NCBI GenBank assembly: GCA_963787205.1
Contig: CAWBCD010000012.1
Coordinates: 1-64,000, forward strand
Direction: 5' to 3'
DNA length: 64,000 nt
DNA from: DATFNI01 sp963787205
Lineage (GTDB): Bacteria > Bacteroidota > Rhodothermia > Balneolales > DATFMH01
The position numbers were made by a program, and so were the translations under genes. The notes beneath the pieces were generated by a model. It searched no databases. It was not told the DNA's origin and worked only from the letters and a program-made list of their open reading frames with translations. Every line of letters begins with the position of its first letter. Positions within the stretch are counted from its first letter, which is position 1. Below, in pieces: positions 36,431-44,138 of this stretch.

Positions 36431-37633
36431 TTATTTCAGATTAGCTGAGATCGTTTCCATATCCTTGTCTCCGCGGCCGGAGAAATTGACGACGATGAGG
36501 TCGTCCATGCTGGTCTTCGGCATCAGTTGTTCCAGCCAAGCCACAGCGTGCGCTGTCTCAATTGCGGGAATGATTCCCTCCATTCGTGATACCAGCTTCA
36601 CCCCTTGCATCGCCTCGGCATCGGTGACCGGATAATACTGAACCCGTTTCGTATCGTGTAGATACGCATGCTCCGGACCTACACCGGGATAGTCGAGTCC
36701 GGCACTGATCGAATATGCCAGTTCTACCTGACCTTCGTCATTCTGTAGAAGATAACTCATCGCGCCATGCAAAATTCCAGGGGTACCAACCGTCATAGAC
36801 GCCGCTGTTTTATGTGTATCAATACCTTCTCCTGCCGCTTCCAGACCGATCATCTTTACAGATGGATCATTCAGAAAAGGATAAAAGATGCCCATGGCAT
36901 TTGAACCACCCCCAACGCACGCCAGCAGATAATCCGGCAATTTGCCTTCTTTTTTGGCGAGCTGCTCTCTGACCTCTTCGCCTATAATCTTCTGAAAATT
37001 TCGCACCATTTTGGGATATGGATGTGGTCCGACAACCGAACCTATGATGTAAAACGTGTCGGAAACATTGGTAACCCAGTCGCGTATGGCCTCATTGGTT
37101 GCATCCTTAAGGGTCTGAGAACCACTTTCCACCGGACGTACCTCCGCACCAAGAAGCTGCATGCGCTCTACATTCAGCCGCTGACGGCGCATATCCTCTG
37201 CACCCATGTACACGGTACATCCCATCCCAAACAAGGCACAGACGGTTGCTGTTGCCACACCATGCTGACCGGCACCGGTCTCGGCGATAATGCGCTCTTT
37301 ACCCATTCTCCGGGCAAGAAGGATTTGCCCAACTGTGTTATTAATCTTATGCGCACCCGTATGGCAAAGGTCTTCTCGTTTAAGATAAATACGGCCCCGG
37401 CCATAGTGTTCGGTCAGGCGACCGGCGAATGTCAGTGGAGTTGGCCGTCCGACATATTCACGCAAAAGATTCAGATACTCTGCCCGAAAATTTGGGTCCT
37501 GTTCAGCATCTTGCAGAGCTACCTCAAGTTCTTCCAGCGCCGGTATAAGTATCTCCGGCACAAATCGTCCACCGAATTTGCCATAATAGCCACTGCTCGT
37601 TGGAGCTTCGTAAGCTGTCAATTGTTCCTGCAT
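36431..37633 (-). CDS. trpB: Tryptophan synthase beta chain
   Basis: A 400-residue PLP enzyme that joins indole and serine into tryptophan. The PLP lysine is K96 in HTGAHKINNT. The catalytic glutamate segment AETGAGQHG, the phosphate loop VGGGSNAMG and the C-terminal FSGRGDKDM are all intact. It belongs to the TrpB1 type that pairs with TrpA. It is separated from trpF by 140 bp that contain a palindromic repeat, an unusually wide gap for this operon, so reinitiation or an internal promoter is possible. Confidence 0.97.
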   Translation of the reverse strand: MQEQLTAYEAPTSSGYYGKFGGRFVPEILIPALEELEVALQDAEQDPNFRAEYLNLLREYVGRPTPLTFAGRLTEHYGRGRIYLKREDLCHTGAHKINNTVGQILLARRMGKERIIAETGAGQHGVATATVCALFGMGCTVYMGAEDMRRQRLNVERMQLLGAEVRPVESGSQTLKDATNEAIRDWVTNVSDTFYIIGSVVGPHPYPKMVRNFQKIIGEEVREQLAKKEGKLPDYLLACVGGGSNAMGIFYPFLNDPSVKMIGLEAAGEGIDTHKTAASMTVGTPGILHGAMSYLLQNDEGQVELAYSISAGLDYPGVGPEHAYLHDTKRVQYYPVTDAEAMQGVKLVSRMEGIIPAIETAHAVAWLEQLMPKTSMDDLIVVNFSGRGDKDMETISANLK

Positions 37634-37677
37634 AAGTCTGATTATGTTTGATCCTTAATTCTTACACTTTTCCGATT

Positions 37678-37737
37678 GCCACAGAAGCACGGAATTACAC
37701 TGAATATATATTTTGTGGTATTCTGTGTCTCCGTGGC
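37678..37737. repeat. Imperfect 60 bp palindrome between trpF and trpB
   Basis: The left arm GCCACAGAAGCACGGAAT and the reverse complement of the right arm, GCCACGGAGACACAGAAT, agree in most positions and enclose an AT-rich centre. Palindromes of the CCACGGAGACACAGA type are common interspersed elements in environmental bacteria. It is a likely insertion into the operon. It could fold in the mRNA and affect trpBA expression. Confidence 0.6.
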
Positions 37738-37773
37738 ATTTATCTTGAAAATTAGACGCCGCGGCAGATATGT

Positions 37774-38448
37774 TCATTCTTCCCGCTGTCCATCCCAGAT
37801 TTCCTGCATCACATCGAAGAAGGTTTCCATCTTCTCAAAACTTTTTATCCCGGGTTCATCTTCCAGGCTGGTTGAGACATCTAATCCATATGGTTTCACC
37901 TTTTTGACGGCTTCCTTAACGTTTTCTGAGGATAACCCGCCCGCAAGCAAATAAGGTCTCGGACTATCAAATTTTGCGAGGATATCCCAGTTGAATGATT
38001 TCCCGCTGCCACCATACACATCCGAAGTATAGGCATCAAAGAGGAAGTAAGCTGCCGCATCCCGATATGGCTGAACACGATCGCGCAAGGTCTCTGCCGT
38101 GTCATCCGCCTTTACACGGAAGGCTTTGATGATGGGTTTTTCGATCAGTTCACAATATTCGGGCGATTCATCCCCGTGCAACTGTACATATTCGATGCCA
38201 GTCAGTTTGGCTATATCATTAACATCATCGATTGACTTATTGACAAACACCCCGACATTCGCAGGTCCTTCGATCCAGGTGATGATTGCCGCTGCCTCCG
38301 ACGGTTCGATGTAACGCGGACTCTTCTCATAAAAAATGTATCCCAGGAAATCAGCCATGGCTCCTGAGCCATATCTCGCATGCTCCAGCGTGGTCAGACC
38401 GCAAATTTTAACACGTGTCCTGGGTTCCGATTCGTCTTCAAAAAACAT
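37774..38448 (-). CDS. trpF: Phosphoribosylanthranilate isomerase
   Basis: A 224-residue TIM barrel that performs the Amadori rearrangement of phosphoribosylanthranilate to CdRP. The N-terminal KICGLTTLEHARYG carries the catalytic Cys, and the acid is expected in DAYTSDVYGGSGKSFNWD (~140-157). LLAGGLSSENV binds phosphate. Order in the operon is normal (after trpC). The gap to trpC is filled by a repeat (38495-38541). Length is slightly above the ~200 residues of the family. Confidence 0.94.
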   Translation of the reverse strand: MFFEDESEPRTRVKICGLTTLEHARYGSGAMADFLGYIFYEKSPRYIEPSEAAAIITWIEGPANVGVFVNKSIDDVNDIAKLTGIEYVQLHGDESPEYCELIEKPIIKAFRVKADDTAETLRDRVQPYRDAAAYFLFDAYTSDVYGGSGKSFNWDILAKFDSPRPYLLAGGLSSENVKEAVKKVKPYGLDVSTSLEDEPGIKSFEKMETFFDVMQEIWDGQREE

Positions 38449-38494
38449 GTATTGTTCGATTATAAATTTTAAGCCTACTAGTCCCTATCCATAG

Positions 38495-38541
38495 ATATGA
38501 AGATAGCTTGTCCCGAACTCATTCGGGAGGTTGGGATGAGG
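38495..38541. repeat. Repeat family B, copy 2
   Basis: It shares AGATAGCTT, TCCCGA and GGGAGGTTGGGATGAGGT with the copy at 11108-11165. It fills the space between the trpC stop codon and trpF and directly abuts another repeat that forms the trpC 3' end. Confidence 0.6.
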
Positions 38542-38673
38542 TCAACCCGTACCCTCGTTCCCATGCTCTGCCTGGGAACGTACGTGGGTGGAACCCTGCT
38601 CCCTGAAAGCATTTTGTTTTGTAGCGGAGCTACCGGGATGTCGTTCCGAAGCCGAGCGTCGAAACGAGGAATG
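38542..38673. repeat. Palindromic repeat forming the 3' end of trpC
   Basis: This segment contains the palindrome CGTTCCCATGCTCTGCCTGGGAACG in two parts (arms CGTTCCCA and TGGGAACG), the short palindrome TAGCGGAGCTA, and TTCCTCGTTTCGACGCTCGG on the minus strand. These are familiar interspersed-repeat motifs, not coding motifs. In the trpC frame it is translated as about 43 residues beginning SFRRSASERHPGSSATKQ. Confidence 0.6.
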
Positions 38674-39465
38674 AAGCTCCAAAAGCTGTTCACGTATATC
38701 TTTCACCGCTTGTCCCGGGTCCGGTTTTCGCATAAAATGCTCTCCGATCAGAGCTGCATGAATACCATGTTCATATAGGTAACGCAGATCGTCCACCGAC
38801 GTTATGCCACTTTCCGACACCCTGACAACCTGATCTGGCGCCTGTTCAAGCAAGGATACCCCTCGATGGAGTTGTACCTCAAAAGTGTTCAAATCCCTGT
38901 TATTGACACCCAAAATCCGTGTTTCTTTGAATGAAATCTGCTTAAAATCATTCTCATCATAACACTCGACCAGGCATTCAAGACCTGCCTCATGCGCGGC
39001 ATGCAACAATTCGCTGAGTTGGGAGCCTTCGGTTATCTGAACAATCAATAAAATGGCATCAGCCCCGTAAGCCTTTGCTTCTTCTATCTGGTAGGTATCG
39101 ATGATAAAATCCTTACGCAGAACCGGCTTATCCGAGAGTTTTGATACTTTCTCAAGATAGGACAGATGTCCTTTGAAGAACGGTTCGTCGGTAAGAACAG
39201 ATATGGCAGACGCTCCGCCTTTCAGATAGGATTCAGCCAGTTTTTCCGGGTTGAAATCCGGCCGTATGAGCCCTTTTGATGGCGATGCTTTCTTGATCTC
39301 CGCGATGATGGCCACTTCGTTTTCTACCTGAAGAGCCTCGTACATAGATCGCCGTTGCTGTTCGTATTGTTCGAAAGACCGGAAGTCAACGGCCTTTACC
39401 TTTCGGCGGCGTTTCGCCAGATCCTCGCGGGTCTGTGCCACGATTTTATCCAGGATCGTGCTCAT
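38542..39465 (-). CDS. trpC: Indole-3-glycerol phosphate synthase with repeat-derived tail
   Basis: A 307-residue TIM barrel that closes CdRP to indole-3-glycerol phosphate. Conserved stretches include IAEIKKASPSKGLIRPDFNP (catalytic Lys and substrate loop, ~54-73), VLTDEPFFKGHLSYL, LRKDFIIDTYQI and VSESGITSVDDLRYL. The natural end is near LLELHS (~264 residues, the usual length). The last ~43 residues are encoded by an inserted palindromic repeat and are Ser/Arg/Gly-rich. The start overlaps the trpD stop (ATGA), so translation is coupled. The barrel is complete, so activity is expected despite the tail. Confidence 0.92.
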   Translation of the reverse strand: MSTILDKIVAQTREDLAKRRRKVKAVDFRSFEQYEQQRRSMYEALQVENEVAIIAEIKKASPSKGLIRPDFNPEKLAESYLKGGASAISVLTDEPFFKGHLSYLEKVSKLSDKPVLRKDFIIDTYQIEEAKAYGADAILLIVQITEGSQLSELLHAAHEAGLECLVECYDENDFKQISFKETRILGVNNRDLNTFEVQLHRGVSLLEQAPDQVVRVSESGITSVDDLRYLYEHGIHAALIGEHFMRKPDPGQAVKDIREQLLELHSSFRRSASERHPGSSATKQNAFREQGSTHVRSQAEHGNEGTG

Positions 39466-41128
39466 GGCATATCCGGTTTCATTTTCGAACTGACATCGTT
39501 TGTGGCCTCAACAAATTGCTGCAGCTTGCGATCTGCCTTGCCGGCGGCAAGGCTTTCACGCGCCAGGTCATAGGCTTCTTTCAGGTGATCAACGATCCCT
39601 GAAGCATGGATCCCAAATACAGCATTCAGTGTCACTATATCTTGCTGCTCCCGTGTTCCTTTTCCTTTAAGGATATTACGGATGATCTCTGCATTGACGT
39701 CTTTATCCCCGCCTTTTAGATCCTCAGGCTGAGCCAGCTTGATGCCCAGGTCACGGGGATCGAATCGTACAGCTTCTGAATACATTTCATGCTGAAGTTC
39801 GTAGACATCCGTATAGGTCGTGGTACTAAACTCGTCCAACCCATCCTCGGCATTGATTCCATAGGCGAAGTCGGTTCCAAGATTGCGTAAAATCTGGATG
39901 ACCAGATGGGCGATCTGGCGATTATAAGCCCCTACAACCTGGCGTTTGACACCGGCGGGATTCAGTAAAGGCCCGAGTATATTAAAAAACGTTCTGAGGT
40001 GGAGGCCTTTCTTGCCGGCATTACATGTTTCATAGCGGGATGGAAATAGGGAGCAAACATAAATGCCAGACCCGTTTCATTGTACACTTCTTCAACCTGA
40101 TCCTTCTTCAACGCTGCCACAGCTCCAAGTGCCTCGAGAACATCTGCGCTTCCGCTCTTGCTCGAAACGCTGCGATTCCCATGTTTCAACACCGGTGCAC
40201 CTGCTCCGGCCACCACAAACATCGAGGCCGTTGAGATATTGAACGTATTGGCATTGTCCCCGCCTGTACCGCATAAATCAACCGCATGCCTGATATCCAC
40301 ATCCACATGAACGGCTGCCTTTCTCATCACCTCGACGAAAGCTGTCATCTCTTCGACGGTTTCCCCTTTGGAGCGCATCCCGAATAAGAATGCTGCAATC
40401 TGCGCTTCCGGGATAGCTCCGCTGATTATGGCTTCCAGTGCTGCTTTCGCCTGACTCTCATCCAGGTTTTTACGATTGGCAAGATTGTGAAGTATCTCTG
40501 TAAAGACTACTGTTTCAGATCCATCCATTTTAGTATCAGGTCGTTGGGGTTGATATTGTTTTGATGTACTGACTAACCCAGTTTTCAGCAACTTTGGTCC
40601 CGTTTCGGTCAGGATGCTCTCCGGGTGAAACTGTATCCCTTCGATCGGATAACTTTTATGCCGCACTCCCATGATCACCCCATCAGCCGTACGGGCACTG
40701 ACTTCCAGCTCGTCGGGTATACTATCAGGATCCAGGACCAGCGAGTGATAACGGGTAGCCGGAAATCGTTGCGGCACATCATCAAAGATCGTCTTTCCGT
40801 CGTGTTCAATCAATGATGTTTTTCCGTGCATCAGTGAAGGCGCATGCACAACCTTTGCACCGAACACCTCCCCTATAGCCTGATGTCCCAGGCAAACTCC
40901 AAGAACCGGTGTATCCTGCCCCATCTCACGAACCAGGTCTTCTGTTATCCCGGCATCAACCGGCCTGCCGGGCCCCGGCGAGATCAGGATGGCATCCGGT
41001 TTCTTGTCGCGTATCTGCTCAATCGTGATACGATCGTTTCTGTAGACCTCGTATTCACCGGCAAACGCCGCCACCAAGTGCACCAGGTTATAGGTAAAGG
41101 AGTCGTAATTGTCGATTATCAGTACCAT
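39462..41128 (-). CDS. trpGD: Fused anthranilate synthase glutaminase (TrpG) and phosphoribosyltransferase (TrpD), frameshifted
   Basis: One gene encodes TrpG (1-~195: class I glutaminase with GVCLGHQAIGE nucleophile Cys and QFHPES His/Glu) joined by a short linker (TSKQYQPQRPDTK) to TrpD (from ~207). TrpD keeps DLCGTGGDNANTFNIST, KHGNRSVSSKSGSADVLEALG and HPAMKHVMPARK. The frame then breaks: near 40006 one base is missing on the coding strand. Adding one G after AGAAAG restores LRTFFNILGPLLNPAGVKRQ and the intact remainder (~185 residues) to TGA 39462. The reconstructed protein has 555 residues. A sequence error or a recent mutation is likely. TrpG supplies ammonia to TrpE, and TrpD makes phosphoribosylanthranilate. 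Confidence 0.9.
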
Positions 41129-41203
41129 AACGAGTTTACTAATGGGTATCGAAAAATATTTGTGGAAGAATGGAGTTGCAAATCACCGGTTATGGCTTGA
41201 ATT

Positions 41204-41239
41204 AGCTGTCAGCTAACCGAATGCTGAGAGCTGACAGCT
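41204..41239. repeat. Inverted repeat between trpS and trpGD
   Basis: AGCTGTCAGCT and AGCTGACAGCT are exact 11 bp inverted copies with a 14 nt loop, in the 157 bp gap between trpS and trpG. AGCTGACAGCTGATAGC-like elements are common interspersed repeats. No U-tract follows, so it is not a terminator. Confidence 0.55.
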
Positions 41240-41285
41240 GATAGCCCTCCATTATTCCCAATATCTTATCCCAAATGTTACAATT

Positions 41286-42326
41286 TCAGTTTCTCATCGA
41301 AAAATTTCGCATGATGCCGGTCACCGACCGTATCGGTTCCATCACTTCTTCGGCTCGTTCCCTGGCCTTGCGTCCGCCTTCTTTCAGGACGTCAATCACA
41401 TAATTGGTATCCTGTTCCAGTTCCTTGCGACGATCCCTGGCTTCTGCAAAGTAATCATTAATCAATCCAAGCAGTTCCTTTTTTGCATGTCCGTAGCCAT
41501 ATCCGCCGGCCCGGTACTTGTCTGCAATCTCTTCAGCCAGATCCTGATCCGCAAAAAGCCTGATCAGCGCATAGACGTTGCATTTGTCCGGATCCTTGGG
41601 TTCTTCGAGCGGTGTCGAATCGGTCTGGATGGACATCACTTTCTTCTTCAACGTCTTTCCTTCATCATAGATATTGATGGCATTGCCGTACGACTTGCTC
41701 ATCTTCCTCCCGTCGACACCAGGGACGATTGCCACTTCCTTCATAATGTATGGTTCCGGAAGACGCAGGTATTCGCCGTTGTATATATTATTAAACTTGA
41801 CGGCGAGGTCGCGCGTAATCTCGACATTCTGCTTCTGATCGGCACCAACCGGTACCAGGTCGGAGTGATAAATCAGGATATCCGCCGCCTGCAATATCGG
41901 GTAGGTAAACAGGCCGATATTGGGTGCCAGACCGTTAGCCACTTTTTCTTTGTATGCCACTCCCTTTTCCATCAGACTCTTCGGGCAAAGCGTCCCAAGA
42001 ATCCATGAGAGTTCTGTAACCTGTGGAACGTCACTTTGGACGAAGAAGGTACATTGATTTGGATCGAGTCCTAATGCCAGGTAATCGAGCGCCACATCGA
42101 TGGTATTTTGATAGAGCTCCTTCCCGTCGTTGAGCGATGTGAGCGTATGATAGTTCGCCATAAAATAGAAGGCATCCCCTTCGTGCTGCATCCGGAGATG
42201 CTGGCGCATGGCTCCGAAATAATTACCAAGATGAAGCTTACCGGAAGGCTGAATCCCGGAAAGGATAGTCGGTGTCCGTGTTTCTGACGAAGCTTTGTTG
42301 TCTGTCTGAGAGGCCGTCTTTGTCAT
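41286..42326 (-). CDS. trpS: Tryptophanyl-tRNA synthetase
   Basis: A 346-residue class Ic synthetase that charges tRNA-Trp. The HIGH-like motif is PSGKLHLGNYFGAM (~30-43) and the KMSKS loop is GRKMSKSYGN (~205). Length is normal (~330-350). A ~15-residue hydrophilic N-terminal extension (TASQTDNKASSETRT) precedes the core. Its start overlaps the trpE stop by ATGA, and trpGD follows, so it is embedded in the biosynthetic operon. It is therefore expected to be controlled by the Trp-codon leader in front of trpE. Confidence 0.96.
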   Translation of the reverse strand: MTKTASQTDNKASSETRTPTILSGIQPSGKLHLGNYFGAMRQHLRMQHEGDAFYFMANYHTLTSLNDGKELYQNTIDVALDYLALGLDPNQCTFFVQSDVPQVTELSWILGTLCPKSLMEKGVAYKEKVANGLAPNIGLFTYPILQAADILIYHSDLVPVGADQKQNVEITRDLAVKFNNIYNGEYLRLPEPYIMKEVAIVPGVDGRKMSKSYGNAINIYDEGKTLKKKVMSIQTDSTPLEEPKDPDKCNVYALIRLFADQDLAEEIADKYRAGGYGYGHAKKELLGLINDYFAEARDRRKELEQDTNYVIDVLKEGGRKARERAEEVMEPIRSVTGIMRNFSMRN

Positions 42327-43795
42327 GATACTACTGTCATTCCTTTAGCTACGGTTAGTGCTTCAAGTAAAGCACGTGCTTTGTTCATTGTTTCATCAAA
42401 TTCACGGGCCGGCTGACTGTCGGCGACGATGCCGGCCCCGGCCTGGATATAGATACGATTGGAAGTGGCAATCATCGTGCGGATGGCAATGCATGTATCC
42501 ATATTACCGGAGAAATCGAAATATCCGACAGCTCCGGCATAAGGTCCGCGTTTGGCGGCTTCCAGCTCATCGATGATCTCCATGGCCCGCACCTTTGGGG
42601 CGCCGCTTACCGTTCCGGCTGGGAAACAATAACGGAGCGCATCAACGGATTTGTACCCATCCTGAAGATATCCTTCCACGGTGGAAACGAGGTGCATTAC
42701 ATGAGAAAACCGTTCGATCACCTGGCTTTGTGTCACCTTTACCGTGCCCGGCTTGCAAAATCTCGACAGATCGTTTCTCCCAAGATCGACGAGCATCACA
42801 TGTTCGGCCACTTCTTTGGCATCCCGTTTGAGGTCGCTGCCCAGTTCCTCGTCCTCTGCCGGGGTTTTGCCCCTGGGTCTGGTTCCCGCGATGGGCAGCA
42901 CCTCGGCTTTGCCATCCTGGACCCGCACCTGTACCTCAGGCGAGGAGCCGATCAGCGCAAAATCACCCAAATCAAGATAAAAAAGATAGGGAGATGGATT
43001 TACTGTTCGAAGCGCCCGGTACAACATGAACCTGTCACCCTTGTACTGCGTCGTGATTCGCTGCGACAACACAACCTGGAAGATGTCGCCTTCATATATA
43101 TAATGTCTGCCTTTTTCGACGATCTCCATGTACCGTTCACGCGTCGTGTTGCTCTGCAGATCGTTTGTCTTCAGGTCGACGCTTCCATTTTTCCGGATAT
43201 CGTGGTTCAAACGATCCTGCATATGATCCAGCCCCTCCAGAGCCTGGTCAAACAACGCATCCAGGTCGGCCCCGGTCCCATCGATAAAAACAGTTCGGAT
43301 CAGGATAATCCGGTGGCGGACATGGTCGAACGCATAAATTTCGTTGTAAAAGGCCCATATGGCATCCGGCAGCTTCAGATCGTCTTCCGGGATGTTGGGC
43401 AAATGCTCGGTCTGGCGGATGGTGTCGTAGGCAACGTAGCCGACGGCCCCTCCGGTCAGACGCGGGAGCTCCGGCAGCTTTGGTTCCTGGTATTGCGATA
43501 CCAGTTCATCCAACCGATCATAAAAGTCACCGGATAGTGATTCACTTTTCCCATCGTGTTCCAGTGTCAGGTTGCCTTCTTTGAATGAAAGGGCCTGGTA
43601 GGGATCCCGGCCGATGAACGAATAGCGGGCCAGTTGTTCGCCCCCTTCCACCGATTCAAGAAGGAACGGATAGGATGCTCCCTGCCGGATCTTCAGAAAA
43701 AGGGATACCGGGGTCAGCACATCATCCAGCAACTCCCGGTAGACGGGGATGGCCGTATAGGTTTTTGAAAGTTCTTTAAATCTTGTTCTGTCCAT
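42323..43795 (-). CDS. trpE: Anthranilate synthase component I
   Basis: A 490-residue chorismate-utilising enzyme that makes anthranilate with ammonia from TrpG. The feedback Trp-binding motif YPFLLESVEGGEQLARYSFIG (~40-60) is present, and the C-terminal chorismate-binding domain has LPIAGTRPRG, LVDLGRNDLSRFC, FPAGTVSGAPKVRAMEIIDELE and YIQAGAGIVADS. I placed the start at 43795 (MDRTRFKELSKTY), the family start; the open frame upstream runs through the leader RNA. No Shine-Dalgarno site is visible: the attenuator terminator ends 9 nt before the ATG. First structural gene of the operon. Confidence 0.96.
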   Translation of the reverse strand: MDRTRFKELSKTYTAIPVYRELLDDVLTPVSLFLKIRQGASYPFLLESVEGGEQLARYSFIGRDPYQALSFKEGNLTLEHDGKSESLSGDFYDRLDELVSQYQEPKLPELPRLTGGAVGYVAYDTIRQTEHLPNIPEDDLKLPDAIWAFYNEIYAFDHVRHRIILIRTVFIDGTGADLDALFDQALEGLDHMQDRLNHDIRKNGSVDLKTNDLQSNTTRERYMEIVEKGRHYIYEGDIFQVVLSQRITTQYKGDRFMLYRALRTVNPSPYLFYLDLGDFALIGSSPEVQVRVQDGKAEVLPIAGTRPRGKTPAEDEELGSDLKRDAKEVAEHVMLVDLGRNDLSRFCKPGTVKVTQSQVIERFSHVMHLVSTVEGYLQDGYKSVDALRYCFPAGTVSGAPKVRAMEIIDELEAAKRGPYAGAVGYFDFSGNMDTCIAIRTMIATSNRIYIQAGAGIVADSQPAREFDETMNKARALLEALTVAKGMTVVS

Positions 43796-43800
43796 AAAAT

Positions 43801-43834
43801 AAAAAACCCGCCCAGGATGATCCTGAAGCGGGTT
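43801..43834 (-). terminator. trp attenuator terminator
   Basis: On the coding (minus) strand AACCCGC and GCGGGTT form a 7 bp stem, extended by TCCTG/CAGGA, and are followed by TTTTTTATTTT immediately before the trpE ATG. A rho-independent terminator placed between a promoter and the first gene is the mark of attenuation. Its 5' arm contains CCGCTTCAG, which is perfectly complementary to CTGAAGCGG overlapping the leader stop codon (43899-43907). Confidence 0.88.
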
Positions 43835-43903
43835 TCGACGTTTCTTGTTGGTAATATCTTTGATACGACACCCCGGACAAACGGGTTCCAACGCCGATCC
43901 GCT

Positions 43904-43954
43904 TCAGCGGGCCGGCCACCACCAACTGTCAGTATGGAATGATGTCGTAAACAT
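43904..43954 (-). CDS. trpL: trp operon leader peptide with three consecutive Trp codons
   Basis: A 16-codon reading frame, MFTTSFHTDSWWWPAR, with TGG-TGG-TGG at 43924-43916 and stop TGA at 43906-43904. It begins about 8 bases after the -10 box of a sigma70-like promoter, so the transcript may begin at or very near the ATG (little or no leader and no ribosome-binding site). Stalling at the Trp codons when charged tRNA-Trp is low would leave CTGAAGCGG free to pair with the terminator arm. A ribosome at the stop codon would cover it and let the terminator form. Three adjacent Trp codons in a 16-residue peptide by chance are very unlikely. Confidence 0.88.
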   Translation of the reverse strand: MFTTSFHTDSWWWPAR

Positions 43955-43961
43955 GAGGCTG

Positions 43962-43990
43962 AATTTAGCAGGTACGGATTCTAAAGTCAA
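43962..43990 (-). promoter_or_regulatory. trp operon promoter
   Basis: TTGACT (43990-43985), 17 bp spacer, TAAATT (43967-43962). This is a good sigma70-type match. The predicted start falls near 43955, just at the trpL start codon. The sequence between here and the neighbouring gene (43991-44138) shows nothing else. Confidence 0.6.
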
Positions 43991-44138
43991 CGAGAAGAGA
44001 ATTTTAAATTATGAATTATGAATTTCGAATTGAGACCTGTGACAGGTTGACTTCTCCCAACTATAAGTTTTTCCATAGTCAACAGAACCGGGAAAACCTC
44101 CAATTCAACTTTTATCATAAAAAAATCATTGTCACCGT

